A stretch of DNA of 64,000 nt from Heligmosomoides polygyrus polygyrus. Taxonomy: Eukaryota; Nematoda; Chromadorea; Rhabditida; Heligmosomidae. The DNA is taken from NCBI GenBank assembly GCA_947396885.1, contig OX377202.1, positions 83,742,408 through 83,806,407 of the forward strand. Reading direction: 5' to 3'. The position numbers and the translations under genes are program-made. Of this stretch, positions 34,480 to 44,506 are shown in pieces. The notes beneath the pieces were generated by a model. That model saw only the letters and a program-made list of their open reading frames with translations. It had not been told where the DNA came from and did not search any database. Position 1 is the stretch's first letter. Each line of letters opens with the position of its first letter.

Positions 34480-35507
34480 TTCACCTGATTCACCTGTCGT
34501 CCCGTTGATCATCGACTTGCTCGAGCGGGCGCCAACAGCGTCTCCATTCGTCCCTGTCGCGTGCCAGAGTGCTCCAATGGATACTCCTCGCTCGCGGGAC
34601 ACGAAGAGCGTCATAGCGGTCGTTCAGGGCTTTCACGAAGAAGTCCGACCAACGCGTTCGTGGACGTCCTAGTGTTCTCTTGACATCCCGATGTGTCCAG
34701 TCGGTGACGGCACTCGTCCAGCGGGTGTCGCGAAGCCCATTACGTGGCCGGCCCACCTAATTTTCTACGACTTAGCCCATGCAACAGCGTCTGTGATCTT
34801 CGAACGTCGACGAAGCTCAGCACTCCGGAGACCTTCTTGCACTTGCGTGAGTCGTGTCACTCCGAGCATCGTCCTCTCGATTCCACGCTGCGCGACGCTG
34901 ATCGCGTGTTCATCCTGCTTTCGCATAACCCAGGGCTCTGAGGCGTATATCAGGGCAGGAAGAACAGTGGAGTCGAAAAGGTGGGCACGGAATCGGACGT
35001 TCTTCTTCATCGCGCTTCTTCGACGATCTTGAAAGCTCCCCAAGCCGCTCGTTTCCTCCTGCTCAGCGCTGGCGCTAGGTCGTTGGCCATATTGACTTCG
35101 CGACCCAGATAGACGGAGCTGGAGCATTCGGAGATGTTCGTTCCGTTGAGCGAGAATGGGGCATCAGATACTTGTCCGTTCCTCATGAACATCGTCTTCG
35201 TAAGATTCAGCTGCAGTCCAACGTTTCCACATACATACACGATCGAAGTCTGCCAGCATTCGCTCCGCCTGGCTGATGACGCTTTCGAGGGTTGCGCTGA
35301 AGAGCTTCGGGGATATGGTATCCCCCTGCCGAGCCCCTTTCTTTACGTCGATGAATACGTCGTTGTAGAATGATGAGATCTTGGTCGTGAATCCACTGTA
35401 CAGCTCTCGAAGGGCTCTGATGTAATGAGTAGGAACCCCCTGTGTGAGCAGGGCGTCGATATAACCGCTTCAGTTTGGGCGGAGTCGAATGCCTTCTTCA
35501 GGTATTT
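34480..35507 (-). pseudogene. RTE-type LINE, 5'-truncated, lacking the RT active site
   Basis: RNA-directed DNA polymerase remnant of an RTE-clade non-LTR element. From 5' to 3' on the minus strand: LKKAFDSAQTEAVI (motif A, Asp kept), then the GARQGDTISPKLF-type motif B, then SATLESVISQAERMLADF. Here a deletion of about 90 nt has removed the FADD catalytic motif that the neighbour keeps in LRFADDIVPI. Next come VGLQLNLTKTMFMRN, FSLNGTNISECSSSVYLGRE, a frameshift, PALIYASEPWVMRKQDEHAI, and [20 protein letters not shown] to the end at 34490. A 4-nt duplication after DRVC adds a frameshift. The 3' end has a short direct repeat (TTCACCTGATTCACCTG). Homology stops at about 35507. Confidence 0.85.
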
Positions 35508-35580
35508 ATTTTTTCCGTTCATAAAAAATGACATCATGGAAAAAACCTTCCAGCGAAATTTAGTAGAAAGTGTTCAAAAA

Positions 35581-37465
35581 TGGCGCGGTCCGACCAACGC
35601 GTTGGTGGGCGTCCAAGTGTTCTCTTGACATCCCGCGGAATCCAGTCGGTGACGGCTCTCGTCCAGCGGGTGTCTGCGGATCGCATTACGTGGCCGGCCC
35701 ACCTAATTTTCGACGACTTGGCCCATGCGACAGCGTCTCTGATCTTCGAACGTCCGCGAAGCTCGGAACTCCGGAGGCCTTCTCTCACTTGCGTGAGTCG
35801 TGTCACTCCGAGTGTCACTGTCACGTGTCACTCCGATCATCGTCCTCTCGATTCCACGCTGCGCAACGCTGATCGCGTGTTCATCCTGCTTTCGTATAGC
35901 CAGATCTCTGAGGCGTATGTTAGGGCAGGAAGAACAGTGGAGTCGAATAGGTGGGTGCGGAGTCATTGAGCGAGAATGGGGCATCAGAAACTTGTCGTTC
36001 CTAATGAACATCGTCTTCGTAAGATTCAGCTGCAGTCCAACGTTCCCACATAGACGATGGAATTCGGCCAGCATTCGCTCCGCCTTACTGATGCTCGGTG
36101 TTATGGGCACGATGTCATCAGCGAAGCGCAGATGGTGCAGCTGCCGGCCGTCACACTTTCACTCCCATGTCTTCCCATTCTAGTTCGCGCATGACGTTTT
36201 CGAGAGTGGCGCTGAAGAGCTTTGGGGATATGGTATCCCCTTGCCGAACCCCTCTCCTCACGTCAATTACGACGTCGTTGTAGAATGGTGAGATCTTGGT
36301 CGTGAATCCACTGTACAGCTCTCGAAGGACTCTGATGTACTGAGTAGGAACGCCCTGGGTGAGCAGGGCTTCCATGACCGCTTCAGTCTCGACGGAGTCG
36401 AATGCCTTCTCCAGGTCGATGAACGTAAGGCACAGCGGCAGCTTGTACTCTCGCGACACTTCGATGAGCTTCGTAATGGTGTGTATGTGGTCGATCGTGC
36501 TGAATCCTCTCCGAAATCCTGCTTGTTCGCATGGCTGTCCTTCGTCCAGCGTTCTACTAATCCTATTCAGGATGACTCGAGTGAACAGCTTGTAGACTAC
36601 GGACAACAGGCAGATCGGGCGATAGTTGCCAATGTCGTGCACGTCTCCCTTCTTGTACAGCAAAACGGTCTTGCTGGTCTTCCACTGAGATGGAACCTTG
36701 CATACGGACAGGCAGCGTGTGAAGAGCCGCGCCAAGGTGTTGATGAGCGCTGGCGGGAGGTTCTTCAGGTGTTCAGCTCTGATCCTGTCAGAACCGGGTG
36801 CTGTACGTTTCTTCACCGACGAGATGGCGTGTCGGATTTCGGAAGAGAGAACAGAGGGGACGACGTATCCATCCTGCGGAAGACGGCATGGGGGCAGGTG
36901 GACGTGGCTGTCGAAGAGGTCGGAGTAGAAGTCGTGGATGACTTTCTCCATGGTCCTTCTGGAAGAGGTGACGGTTCCGTCAGGACGTCGGAGAGCGGTC
37001 ATCTTGATCGTAAAGTTGGCGAAGTTTCGGCGGGCATTGCGAATGCTCAACCCCGCCTCTGCTGCTTCAGCCAACACTTCCGCCCTTCTCTATTTGAGAT
37101 CTTCCTTTATCGCCGCTCTGCATAGCTTTGCAAGCTCGGACGTCAGTTGGTAGTTGCCTGACGCTTGTGTTGCTCCACGCCGGCGTATCAGCTCGAGAGT
37201 TTCCAGAGACAGGCGTCTCTTGGTGGTCTTCAAGCTCTCGGCTCCCTTAGCACTATCGTGGAGATGGTGCACGAAGCGGTCGTATTATTCATTGACGTTG
37301 TCCATGACGGCATCTTCCCAAAGGCCGACAAGAGAGGTGTAGAGGTCCCAGTTGATGGTCGTTCCAGGGTCAATCTTGAGGTTCGGGAATCGAAGGGGGT
37401 CGTACTGTGGCCTCGTCTGGAGGGGGGGGGGTCGTGCTCTTCCGGTTTTGGCAGAGGATTCTCTC
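35581..37465 (-). pseudogene. RTE-type LINE reverse transcriptase, broken
   Basis: The largest RTE copy. On the minus strand the frame runs from about 37440 (NWDLYTSLVGLWEDAVMDNV) past a stop and then 37272-37090 to a TAG at 37090, and continues in the same frame as 37077-36151. That piece contains SVKKRTAPGSDRIRAEHLKN, YRPICLLSVVYKLFTRVILN, EQAGFRRGFSTIDHIHTI, LTFIDLEKAFDSVETEAVME (motif A) and VRRGVRQGDTISPKLFSATL (motif B). A 1-nt insertion near 36152 shifts the frame into LRFADDIVPITPS (motif C, intact) and VGLQLNLTKTMFIRN. A further ~150-nt deletion follows FSLN near 35960. It ends abruptly after RPPTRWSD at 35581, so it is truncated at both ends. The N-terminal endonuclease is absent. 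Confidence 0.87.
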
Positions 37466-37941
37466 TTATTCTTCAGGTTTTTAGGTGATGTTTTTAATTC
37501 TTAATTTTTTGTTTTCTTTTTTCCAGGAATGCCTACGAAGGCGTGGAGTCTCTCATTCGTCCCGCAAAGTTGTAAAAATTAATATTAAAATGTTTCAAAT
37601 AAAGATTGTATTACTTGTTAAAAATAAAGATTTTCTGCATCCAGATTTGGAGTCAATGAGAAGTTTCCATTTTTCAGTTTTTTTCAGGAAGTCACGGACG
37701 CGACAGTTTTCTGCTTGAACGAGCGACATCTACTTCCTAAATTGCCGTCTATAAAATTTGAATTGTCAATTGCTAAGGAAAATTAAGTGCTTTTCCTACA
37801 AGATTTTTGGAAGCACTCTTCGAAGCGATGACCGAATGGCAACCGGAGGATGGACTTGTCACGGAACTAATTTTCTCTCTTCTGCAGGAAACAGCATCAG
37901 AAAGTGGAGTTGTACGCAATAATGTTTTAATCCACAGTTTG
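37466..37941. other. No supported gene up to the gap
   Basis: Short frames only; includes the poly-G run (about 10) near 37421 just inside the RTE copy. Confidence 0.4.
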
Positions 37942-38141
37942 NNNNNNNNNNNNNNNNNNNNNNNNNNNNNNNNNNNNNNNNNNNNNNNNNNNNNNNNNNN
38001 NNNNNNNNNNNNNNNNNNNNNNNNNNNNNNNNNNNNNNNNNNNNNNNNNNNNNNNNNNNNNNNNNNNNNNNNNNNNNNNNNNNNNNNNNNNNNNNNNNNN
38101 NNNNNNNNNNNNNNNNNNNNNNNNNNNNNNNNNNNNNNNNN
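37942..38141. other. Assembly gap (200 N)
   Basis: Exactly 200 N, probably an arbitrary placeholder. Frames shown across it are not real. Confidence 0.98.
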
Positions 38142-38149
38142 CTTTATAT

Positions 38150-38590
38150 CGACAAAATTGATGGAACAAGACCAGCAATTAAGGAGCACCACCTCCGGAT
38201 TCGAACCCCCGACGCTTTTCCCGCAAGCCCGCCCCCCACAGCCACTCGACCAACCGGTCGCTACGCCGTTGGTGGTGAGCGGCGCACCTCAATGTTCCAT
38301 TTCGGTCACTGTACGGCTAGCAAGCAAATTGTGAAATCGCTGTAATTCCGCTATTGTTCCAGCCCCAAACCTTTTGCAGGTTAGATTCTAACCACAGCAT
38401 GGCAGTTCCAGGCGTCAGTTCTGCTTTATCGGCCCGTATTTAAGTGAAATGCTTTTTTGCAATTTTTGACCTACCCAGATGTCCGCAGGAAATTTGGAAA
38501 CCACTGCGGTGCTTCTCAGACAACGCTCTGCAACCCTATATAGGTCACTTTTAAAATTGCCACGGGAAGTTCATTGACCTCCCTTGTTAG
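38150..38590 (-). repeat. LINE 3' end linked to a tRNA-like sequence, copy 1
   Basis: The segment 38455-38585 (TCCGCAGGAAATTTGGAAAC, GGTGCTTCTCAGACAACGCT, GCAACCCTATATAGGTCAC) matches the CR1-like ORF2 C-terminal end at 47840-48000. Downstream on the minus strand follow the AAACCTTTTGCAGG block (about 38368) and then, at 38180-38265, a tRNA-Leu/Ser-like stretch: A box TGGTCGAGTGG and B box GGTTCGAATCC, the latter canonical. The gap lies just beyond. The order LINE end, then tRNA-like unit in the same orientation, is shared with 45500-46620 and 47440-48010. Confidence 0.6.
38184..38262 (-). tRNA. tRNA-Leu/Ser-like pseudogene within the LINE-tRNA composite
   Basis: The minus strand reads from GCGACCGGTTGGTCGAGTGG through a G/C-rich variable region to GGTTCGAATCC. 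A and B boxes fit the internal pol III promoter of class II tRNAs. The acceptor ends and T stem pair imperfectly and I cannot name an anticodon with confidence. Probably a tRNA-derived repeat, not a translation-competent tRNA. Confidence 0.4.
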
Positions 38591-38620
38591 TTATGGTAAT
38601 GTACCTCATAGTGATAATTG

Positions 38621-38945
38621 AAATAAAGTTTTGGGACTGCAGTCATTAGTCACTAGGAGGAAAAGAAATGATCTATTTCTTCTTTATGAAACTTTATGTG
38701 GCAAGGCTTCCATTAGGAATAACAACTTGTTCAAGTTGGTACATTTGCCCATAGGTGTTTGCAGGCGGAACTATGAAACTTTCTGGTCTTCTTTCTTGGT
38801 ACTGTCGCCCAATTTTCTGGTTCTATGCGATTCTCCTTTTTTTGTTGTATTTTGTTTGGTTGATCTGTTTCACTTCGCAGCTTACAGTATTGTCATCAGT
38901 TGTATTCGACATGCCTATGTTTGTAATAAATGTAAATGTGAATCA
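38621..38945 (+). pseudogene. CR1-like LINE ORF2 C-terminal fragment and tail
   Basis: VLGLQSLVTRRKRNDLFLLY matches the LSSLFSRRK(K/L)FDL region of the LINEs at 10272 and 15178, just downstream of the RT domain. The homology then decays into a T-rich 3' UTR-like stretch ending near GACATGCCTATGTTTGTAAT. 5'-truncated. Confidence 0.6.
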
Positions 38946-39708
38946 TGCCTGGGGTGAAGCAACATTTCTCACTTACTCTTCTAAGTGATGACTTGAAGGT
39001 AACTGGTGAACCGTTTGGAGTCGAAATTTGTGTAGGGCTCGATGACACGTCTGACGAACTGAAGAAAAAACACTAAAGATGGTCCGAAGGAAAAAGCTAT
39101 GTGAAGAACGGCTTACTCATAGGCGGCTTGTGTCGAAGCTGATCGTAGGCGCTGCTCGGTCAAATCGTTGGCGCTCTCACAGCTGTTATCCTGTAACACA
39201 GTTTGCGTAGTGAATGATTTAAACTTAGCGGCTGACTAGGCTGACAAAACCAACGAGTGACTTTGAAGGTCGCTGAGTACCAGGGCGGAGGTAGCTTTTC
39301 GCTGACTTATAGCGCAGTGCTGGATGTTCCCTGAACGAGAGAATGCACGTCGTGAATCATGCAAGTAGGGAAGGCATAAATAAGAAAAAAGGAAAAAACA
39401 ATCATTTAGAACGGTTTCCTGTCATTACGGGGAAAAGCAGTATAGGCACAGTTCAGAAGGCAATATATAGAACAGTATTAACCGACGATCACTCCGTGTT
39501 GATGGAGGGGGGGGGGGGGGGGGTGGGAGAAGGGGATTGGGCAGCTCAGTTCAGAAGGGCAGCGACCCGCCAACTCTGCAAGTTCTAGCGACGTGGTGGG
39601 GGTGGACGTGAAATGGACTTCGGATGCCATCTTAGTAGGCCCGCCAACACTCCCGAGGTCCACATTGTGAAGTTAAGCGTCTATGACGAAGCATATAAAA
39701 TAAAAAAC
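38946..39708. other. Spacer with a 17-G run
   Basis: No supported gene. A homopolymer of 17 G lies at 39507-39523. Immediately left of the LTR, AAAAC (39704-39708) is the target duplication of the gypsy element. Confidence 0.6.
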
Positions 39709-40097
39709 TGTTATGGCTGGACGATCACAGTGGTGATCGTGTGTAGCGCGCCCGTAGCCGGTTAGTAGAAAGCCGATGACCACCCACGTAGGCGCGGTGG
39801 TAATCCGCCAAGGCAGGTCAAAGTAATGACCGGCGGGAAAACGGGGCGCATATAAGGCCGTTGCCGAGACCCTCAGGGGTCGTCGTCGCAGGTCGCCGCC
39901 GAGGAGTTCCAGCCGCCAGCCAGCCTACCTCCACCGCCTCCGTCGTCGTCGTCGTTGGAGTGGAAGCTGTATTCTACTAATAAACTGTATTATTCTCTGC
40001 TGCCTCGTCACGCGGAAGTGAGGCTCTCTGTTAATACAGAGAGCAGTGAAAGAGACCTCAGAGGTCTAGTGAAGATTGTATCCTCAGGGATACAACA
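39709..40097 (+). repeat. 5' LTR of the gypsy element
   Basis: Starts TGTTATGG and ends ATACAACA (TG...CA). A TATA-like TATAAG lies at 39851-39856, followed by a CT/CG-rich stretch, and AATAAA at 39979-39984 is the likely poly(A) signal. It is GC-rich relative to the flanks and contains an imperfect hairpin GACCTCAGAGGTC near the end. It would supply promoter and polyadenylation functions. Confidence 0.95.
39851..39856 (+). promoter_or_regulatory. TATA-like box of the 5' LTR
   Basis: TATAAG sits about 130 bp upstream of the AATAAA signal in the LTR, a position suited to the U3/R boundary. The same motif is at 44649-44654 in the 3' LTR. Transcription start not determined. Confidence 0.6.
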
Positions 40098-40098
40098 G

Positions 40099-40109
40099 TG
40101 GCGATCAGG
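40099..40109 (+). other. Primer-binding site
   Basis: TGGCGATCAGG begins one base after the 5' LTR. TGG is the complement of the tRNA CCA end. The tRNA used cannot be named from this stretch alone. Confidence 0.6.
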
Positions 40110-40223
40110 TGTGCCACTTCCCGCTACAGGAGCGGAAGTGAGGAAAGGACGCCTGAGCAAGACTTCGAGCAAGTCTGAGGCTCTGAGAAAGAAGCCTAAA
40201 GAGAAGTACTGGGTTGATCTAAG

Positions 40224-43200
40224 ATGGATCCCCAGCTAGTCATGTCCATGTTCAAGGAGCTCATGGAGGAGCAAAGAAAAATTGCTGAGAAGCAGCAAAA
40301 GGACATGTTGGACATGGTGCTCAGGCACGTGAGAGGAGCAGATGTGTTGAGCACGACTGGTGAAGCCATGTCGGTGCCAAATGCAATGGCTGCATTGAGT
40401 AATCGGATCGACAGGTTCGTGTTCGATCCTGATGTGGACTCATGCTTCTCGAAGTGGTACTTAAGGTACAGAGCAGTGTTTGTAGAGGATGGAAAGCAGC
40501 TACCAGAGAGTGCGAGAGTGAGGCTTCTCTGTGAGAAACTTGATGCTGCATCCTTCGAGAAGTACCAGAGGCATGTTTTGCCTAAAGAAGTCTCGGAAAT
40601 CGGTTTCGAGGAAACCGTGAACACGCTGAAACAGCTGTTTGATGTGAAGACTTCAGAGTTCACGACCAGATACCAGTGTTTGAAGCTGGAAAAGAAAGAG
40701 TGCGAGGATTACCTCACGTATACTGGTCGTGTGAACGAAATGTGTGAGAAAGCGAAAATCCATGAGTTGGATTCGGACGGAATCAAGTGCCTTCTATGGA
40801 TTTTTGGACTGAAGTCTCCAATGGAAGCCGAGATAAGGCAGAGACTTATTGCAGTCTTAGACAGGGAGTACAAGGCTGAAAGGAAAATGTCCCTGAAGGA
40901 ATTGCATATGGAGTGTGAGAACTTCTTGAGTCTAAAGAGGGACAGTGAAACAATCGCTGGCAATGTGAAGGCTGTTGATATGGTAGCCAAGGAAGGGAAG
41001 AAAGCAATTCAGTGTTGGAATTGCGAAGGGAACCACTACGCCAGGGCATGTAAAGCGAAGTTGTGGTTCTGCAAGAACTGCAAGAAGACAGGGCACAAGG
41101 AGAAATTCTGCGATGTCGCGCAGCTGCGGAAAGATGCCGAGCTGAAGAGAACGGGACGGAGAAGCCGTCGTGGTAGCGACAACAGTAAAGCAGTAAAGCA
41201 GAATTCAGGACGACACGTGCGCACAGTCAAGATTTCGAGTGCGGCAGCTAGAGTGAATTCCACACGCGTGTATGTGGAAGCAGTCGTCAACGGTCACCCT
41301 GTAGAGTTCTTGATCGATACTGGTTCGGATATAACGTTGATAAATGAGGGTGTTTGGAGGAAGATGGGCACTCCAACGCTCGAGAAAACGAACCTAGTGG
41401 TGAAGAATGCCAGTGGAACTCCAATGACGATTCGGGGAAAGCTGAGGTGCGAATTCGAGATTAAGGGTGCGGTATCAGAAGGATACGCCTATGTGACACC
41501 TTACAACTCGCTAATGGGCCTCGAGTGGATTGAGAAGAATGAAGAAATGTCACATCATATGAGGATGATGGTGACAGAAGTGAAGTTGGAGGACAGTGCG
41601 AACCTTGGAGAGGAGTTGAAGAAGACCTATCCAGAAGTGTTTGAGGAAGGTCTAGGACACTGCACAAAGGAGAAAGCTGAGCTTCAGCTTGTTGATGGTG
41701 CGCGTCCAGTGTTCCGAAGTTGCAGACCAGTCGCACACGCTGCTGTTGAAGCTGTTGATAAGGAACTTGACAGGCTTGTGGAAATGGGTGTGATTACACC
41801 AGTGAGCCACAGTGAGTGGGCTGCACCTATAGTGTGTGTGAAAAAGCAGAATGGGAAGTTGAGAGTATGCGCAGACTTCTCCACTGGTCTGAACAAAGCG
41901 CTGCAGTCGTTTGATTATCCCTTGCCGGTGCCAGAGGATATATTCGCGTCCTTGAATGGCGGGACCGTGTTTTCACAGATCGACCTGTCAGATGCCTACT
42001 TGCAGGTGGAGTTGTCGGAAGAGGCGAAAAAGAAGGTCGTGATAAACACGCATAGAGGATTGTTTCAGTACAATCGGTTACCGTTTGGGATAAAGACTGC
42101 ACCTGGAATTTTCCAGCAGATAATGAACAAGATGGCCTCTGGTTTGAGAGGTGTGACGTCATACCTGGATGACATCTTGGTCTGTGGAAGAACGGTACAG
42201 GAACACAAAGAAAACCTGCTAGCGTTGTTTGAGAGAATCGCTGAGTACGGTTTTAAGGTTCGACTGGAGAAATGTGCATTCTCGAAGCCAGAGATTCGGT
42301 ACCTTGGTTTTATAGTAGACAAGGATGGCAGAAGGCCGAATCCGGAGAAGATCCAAGCGATCAAGAGGATGGCTGAGCCAAAGAATGTTGCTCAACTGAG
42401 AGCATTTCTCGGCATGGTAACGTACTACTCATCGTTTATGCCAACGATCAAAGAGCTTCGAGGACCGTTAGATGCCTTGATGAAGAAAGATGTGAAGTGG
42501 GAATGGAAGTCCCAGCAAGCCAAGGCATTCGAAAAGTTGAAGGCAGCATTGCATAGTGAGATGAATTTGGCTCACTATGATCCCAAGCAGAAGATAGTAG
42601 TTGCAGCTGATGCGTGCGACTATGGTATCGGATGCGTTATTTCGCATAGATACCCGGACGGTTCAGAAAAGCCAATAGCACATGCTTCAAGGTCGCTGTC
42701 ATGCGCAGAGAAGAACTATTCCCAGATTGAGAAGGAAGCGCTGGGACTAGTATTTGCAGTGAAGAAGTTTCACAAGTATGTGTATGGCAGGAAGTTTCTG
42801 TTGCTGACAGATCATAAACCGTTGCTAGCCATTTTTGGAGACAAGAAAGGAGTTCCAGTGTACTCCGCTAATCGTCTCATGAGGTGGGCTACGATACTGC
42901 TTGGTTATGACTTTGACATTGAATATGTCAACACGATGAAGTTTGGACAGGCAGATGGCTTGTCAAGGCTGATGCAGACACATCGAGCTGCTGACGAAGA
43001 CGTGGTGATCGCAGCTGTTGAAGGAGATGTGAATTCAGTGCTGCAAGAATGCATCAGAAAGCTGCCAGTGACTCATGAAGATGTTGAGTCGTGTACGGAG
43101 CGAGATCCGTTGTTGAGAAAGATTATGGCATGTGTGAAAAGTGGAAGATGGCCAAAGGTGGATCCTAAGTTGGCACCTTTTCACAACAGAAGAGAGACAT

Positions 43201-44402
43201 TGTCCGTGGTTGGGAAGTGTCTCATGACAGGAGAAAGAGTGGTGATTCCTTCGAAGTTGCAAGAAGACGTTTTGAAGGAACTGCACGTTGGTCATCCTGG
43301 GATCGTGCGAATGAAGAAGTTGGCCCGAAGTTATGTGTACTGGCCCAAGGTTGACAAGGACTGTGAAGACGTGGTACGCAAGTGTAGTAAGTGTCAGGAA
43401 AGTGCAAAGAATCCTGTGAAGGTACCACTAGAGACATGGCCAGCGCCTACCCGTGTTTGGCAGAGAGTTCATATAGATTTTGCTGGACCAATTCATGGTT
43501 CCTACTACATGGTGGTGGTAGACGCGTTCAGCAAATGGCCAGAAATGTTCGAGATGGCAAATATCTCTGCAGGACAAACCGTGAAGGCCATGAAAAATCT
43601 GTTTGCGAGGTATGGATTGCCGCAAACAATAGTTAGTGATAATGGCACACAGTTCGTGTCGGAACAGTTTAAAAGGATGTGCGAGGAAGGAGGAATTGAG
43701 CACATCAAGACTGCCCCCTATCACCCCCAGTCTAATGGACAGGCGGAGCGCTTTGTTGATACGCTTAAGCGAGGTATCAAAAAGCTTAAAGGGGAGGAGA
43801 GGCCAACAGAAGAGACGCTCAACGTGGTGCTTCAGGCGTACAGATCTACGCCAAACGCGTGCCTGAATGAGAGAACTCCGGCGGAAGTGTTTCTGGGGAG
43901 GAAGCTAAGGACGCGTTTAAGCTTGCTGATTCCGATGGAAGAGGAATCAGAAGACCCGCTCGCGAAGGAAAGACGAGCTAAGATGAAACGGCAGTTCGAC
44001 AACAGGCATGGTGTGCTGCCCAAAGAGTTCGCTGTAGGCGATCACGTATACGTACAGAGATGGAAGGCACCACGATTTGTATGGACGAAAGGCAAGGTAG
44101 TGAAACGCCTTGGTGCCGTCAACTATGAGGTCGAAGTTGACGGAAGAGCGATTCGCAAGCACGCGAATCAGATGCGACGTTGCGTAGAAGAGCAAACTTG
44201 TCAGGAGGAAAGCTCTGCGCTCAAAACGTTGCTCGATGTTCTTGAATTGGACGACGCATGGAGGACAGAACCTGCTTGCTCAACGACCGCGGGTTCAACC
44301 AATCAACGACGCGATGCGGACAGAGAACAACCACTACAACTACGACGTTCTACAAGGACCAGAAGACGAGTCCGACGCTATGGAGTAGACGACTTTTCTT
44401 AG
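40224..44402 (+). CDS. Gag-Pol polyprotein of a Ty3/gypsy element
   Basis: A 1392-aa fused gag-pol frame without frameshift, start ATG at 40224 (first ATG in this frame in the leader region). Gag-like region about 1-250. Two zinc knuckles at about 263-295 (CWNC..H..C and CKNC..H..C) bind nucleic acid. Aspartic protease with DTG at 365-367. Reverse transcriptase with SQIDLSDAYLQV (motif A) and YLDD at about 647-650. RNase H with ADACDYGIG (Asp about 796). Integrase with the HHCC zinc domain starting at His1021, and catalytic Asp1085, Asp1139 and Glu1175, which have 35 residues between the last two (DD35E). A GPY/F-like module follows (YVQRWKAPRFVWTKGKVVKR). All catalytic residues I looked for are present. 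The C terminus is basic (LRRSTRTRRRVRRYG). Gag and Pol ratio control is not evident because there is one frame; some processing or readthrough must set it. Confidence 0.96.
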   Translation: MDPQLVMSMFKELMEEQRKIAEKQQKDMLDMVLRHVRGADVLSTTGEAMSVPNAMAALSNRIDRFVFDPDVDSCFSKWYLRYRAVFVEDGKQLPESARVRLLCEKLDAASFEKYQRHVLPKEVSEIGFEETVNTLKQLFDVKTSEFTTRYQCLKLEKKECEDYLTYTGRVNEMCEKAKIHELDSDGIKCLLWIFGLKSPMEAEIRQRLIAVLDREYKAERKMSLKELHMECENFLSLKRDSETIAGNVKAVDMVAKEGKKAIQCWNCEGNHYARACKAKLWFCKNCKKTGHKEKFCDVAQLRKDAELKRTGRRSRRGSDNSKAVKQNSGRHVRTVKISSAAARVNSTRVYVEAVVNGHPVEFLIDTGSDITLINEGVWRKMGTPTLEKTNLVVKNASGTPMTIRGKLRCEFEIKGAVSEGYAYVTPYNSLMGLEWIEKNEEMSHHMRMMVTEVKLEDSANLGEELKKTYPEVFEEGLGHCTKEKAELQLVDGARPVFRSCRPVAHAAVEAVDKELDRLVEMGVITPVSHSEWAAPIVCVKKQNGKLRVCADFSTGLNKALQSFDYPLPVPEDIFASLNGGTVFSQIDLSDAYLQVELSEEAKKKVVINTHRGLFQYNRLPFGIKTAPGIFQQIMNKMASGLRGVTSYLDDILVCGRTVQEHKENLLALFERIAEYGFKVRLEKCAFSKPEIRYLGFIVDKDGRRPNPEKIQAIKRMAEPKNVAQLRAFLGMVTYYSSFMPTIKELRGPLDALMKKDVKWEWKSQQAKAFEKLKAALHSEMNLAHYDPKQKIVVAADACDYGIGCVISHRYPDGSEKPIAHASRSLSCAEKNYSQIEKEALGLVFAVKKFHKYVYGRKFLLLTDHKPLLAIFGDKKGVPVYSANRLMRWATILLGYDFDIEYVNTMKFGQADGLSRLMQTHRAADEDVVIAAVEGDVNSVLQECIRKLPVTHEDVESCTERDPLLRKIMACVKSGRWPKVDPKLAPFHNRRETLSVVGKCLMTGERVVIPSKLQEDVLKELHVGHPGIVRMKKLARSYVYWPKVDKDCEDVVRKCSKCQESAKNPVKVPLETWPAPTRVWQRVHIDFAGPIHGSYYMVVVDAFSKWPEMFEMANISAGQTVKAMKNLFARYGLPQTIVSDNGTQFVSEQFKRMCEEGGIEHIKTAPYHPQSNGQAERFVDTLKRGIKKLKGEERPTEETLNVVLQAYRSTPNACLNERTPAEVFLGRKLRTRLSLLIPMEEESEDPLAKERRAKMKRQFDNRHGVLPKEFAVGDHVYVQRWKAPRFVWTKGKVVKRLGAVNYEVEVDGRAIRKHANQMRRCVEEQTCQEESSALKTLLDVLELDDAWRTEPACSTTAGSTNQRRDADREQPLQLRRSTRTRRRVRRYGVDDFS

Positions 44403-44498
44403 TTAATTGTTGACTGTTGTAGTTTTCATAGACTTCGTTTGTTAATTAAGTTCTCGTTAAGTAGTAGAAAAATATTTCGCTGTAATTATTTTCCTACT

Positions 44499-44506
44499 AG
44501 GGGAGG
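44499..44506 (+). other. Polypurine tract
   Basis: AGGGGAGG directly abuts the 3' LTR at 44507. This is the usual primer for plus-strand DNA synthesis. Confidence 0.75.

Noticed and set aside
36481..37125. 214-codon plus-strand frame
   Set aside because: Antisense to the RTE reverse transcriptase on the minus strand; no domain of its own.
37807..38334. Frames crossing the N run
   Set aside because: They are open only because N codons cannot be stops.
40196..40663. 155-codon minus-strand frame and other antisense frames across 40196-44195
   Set aside because: Shadows of the gag-pol frame.
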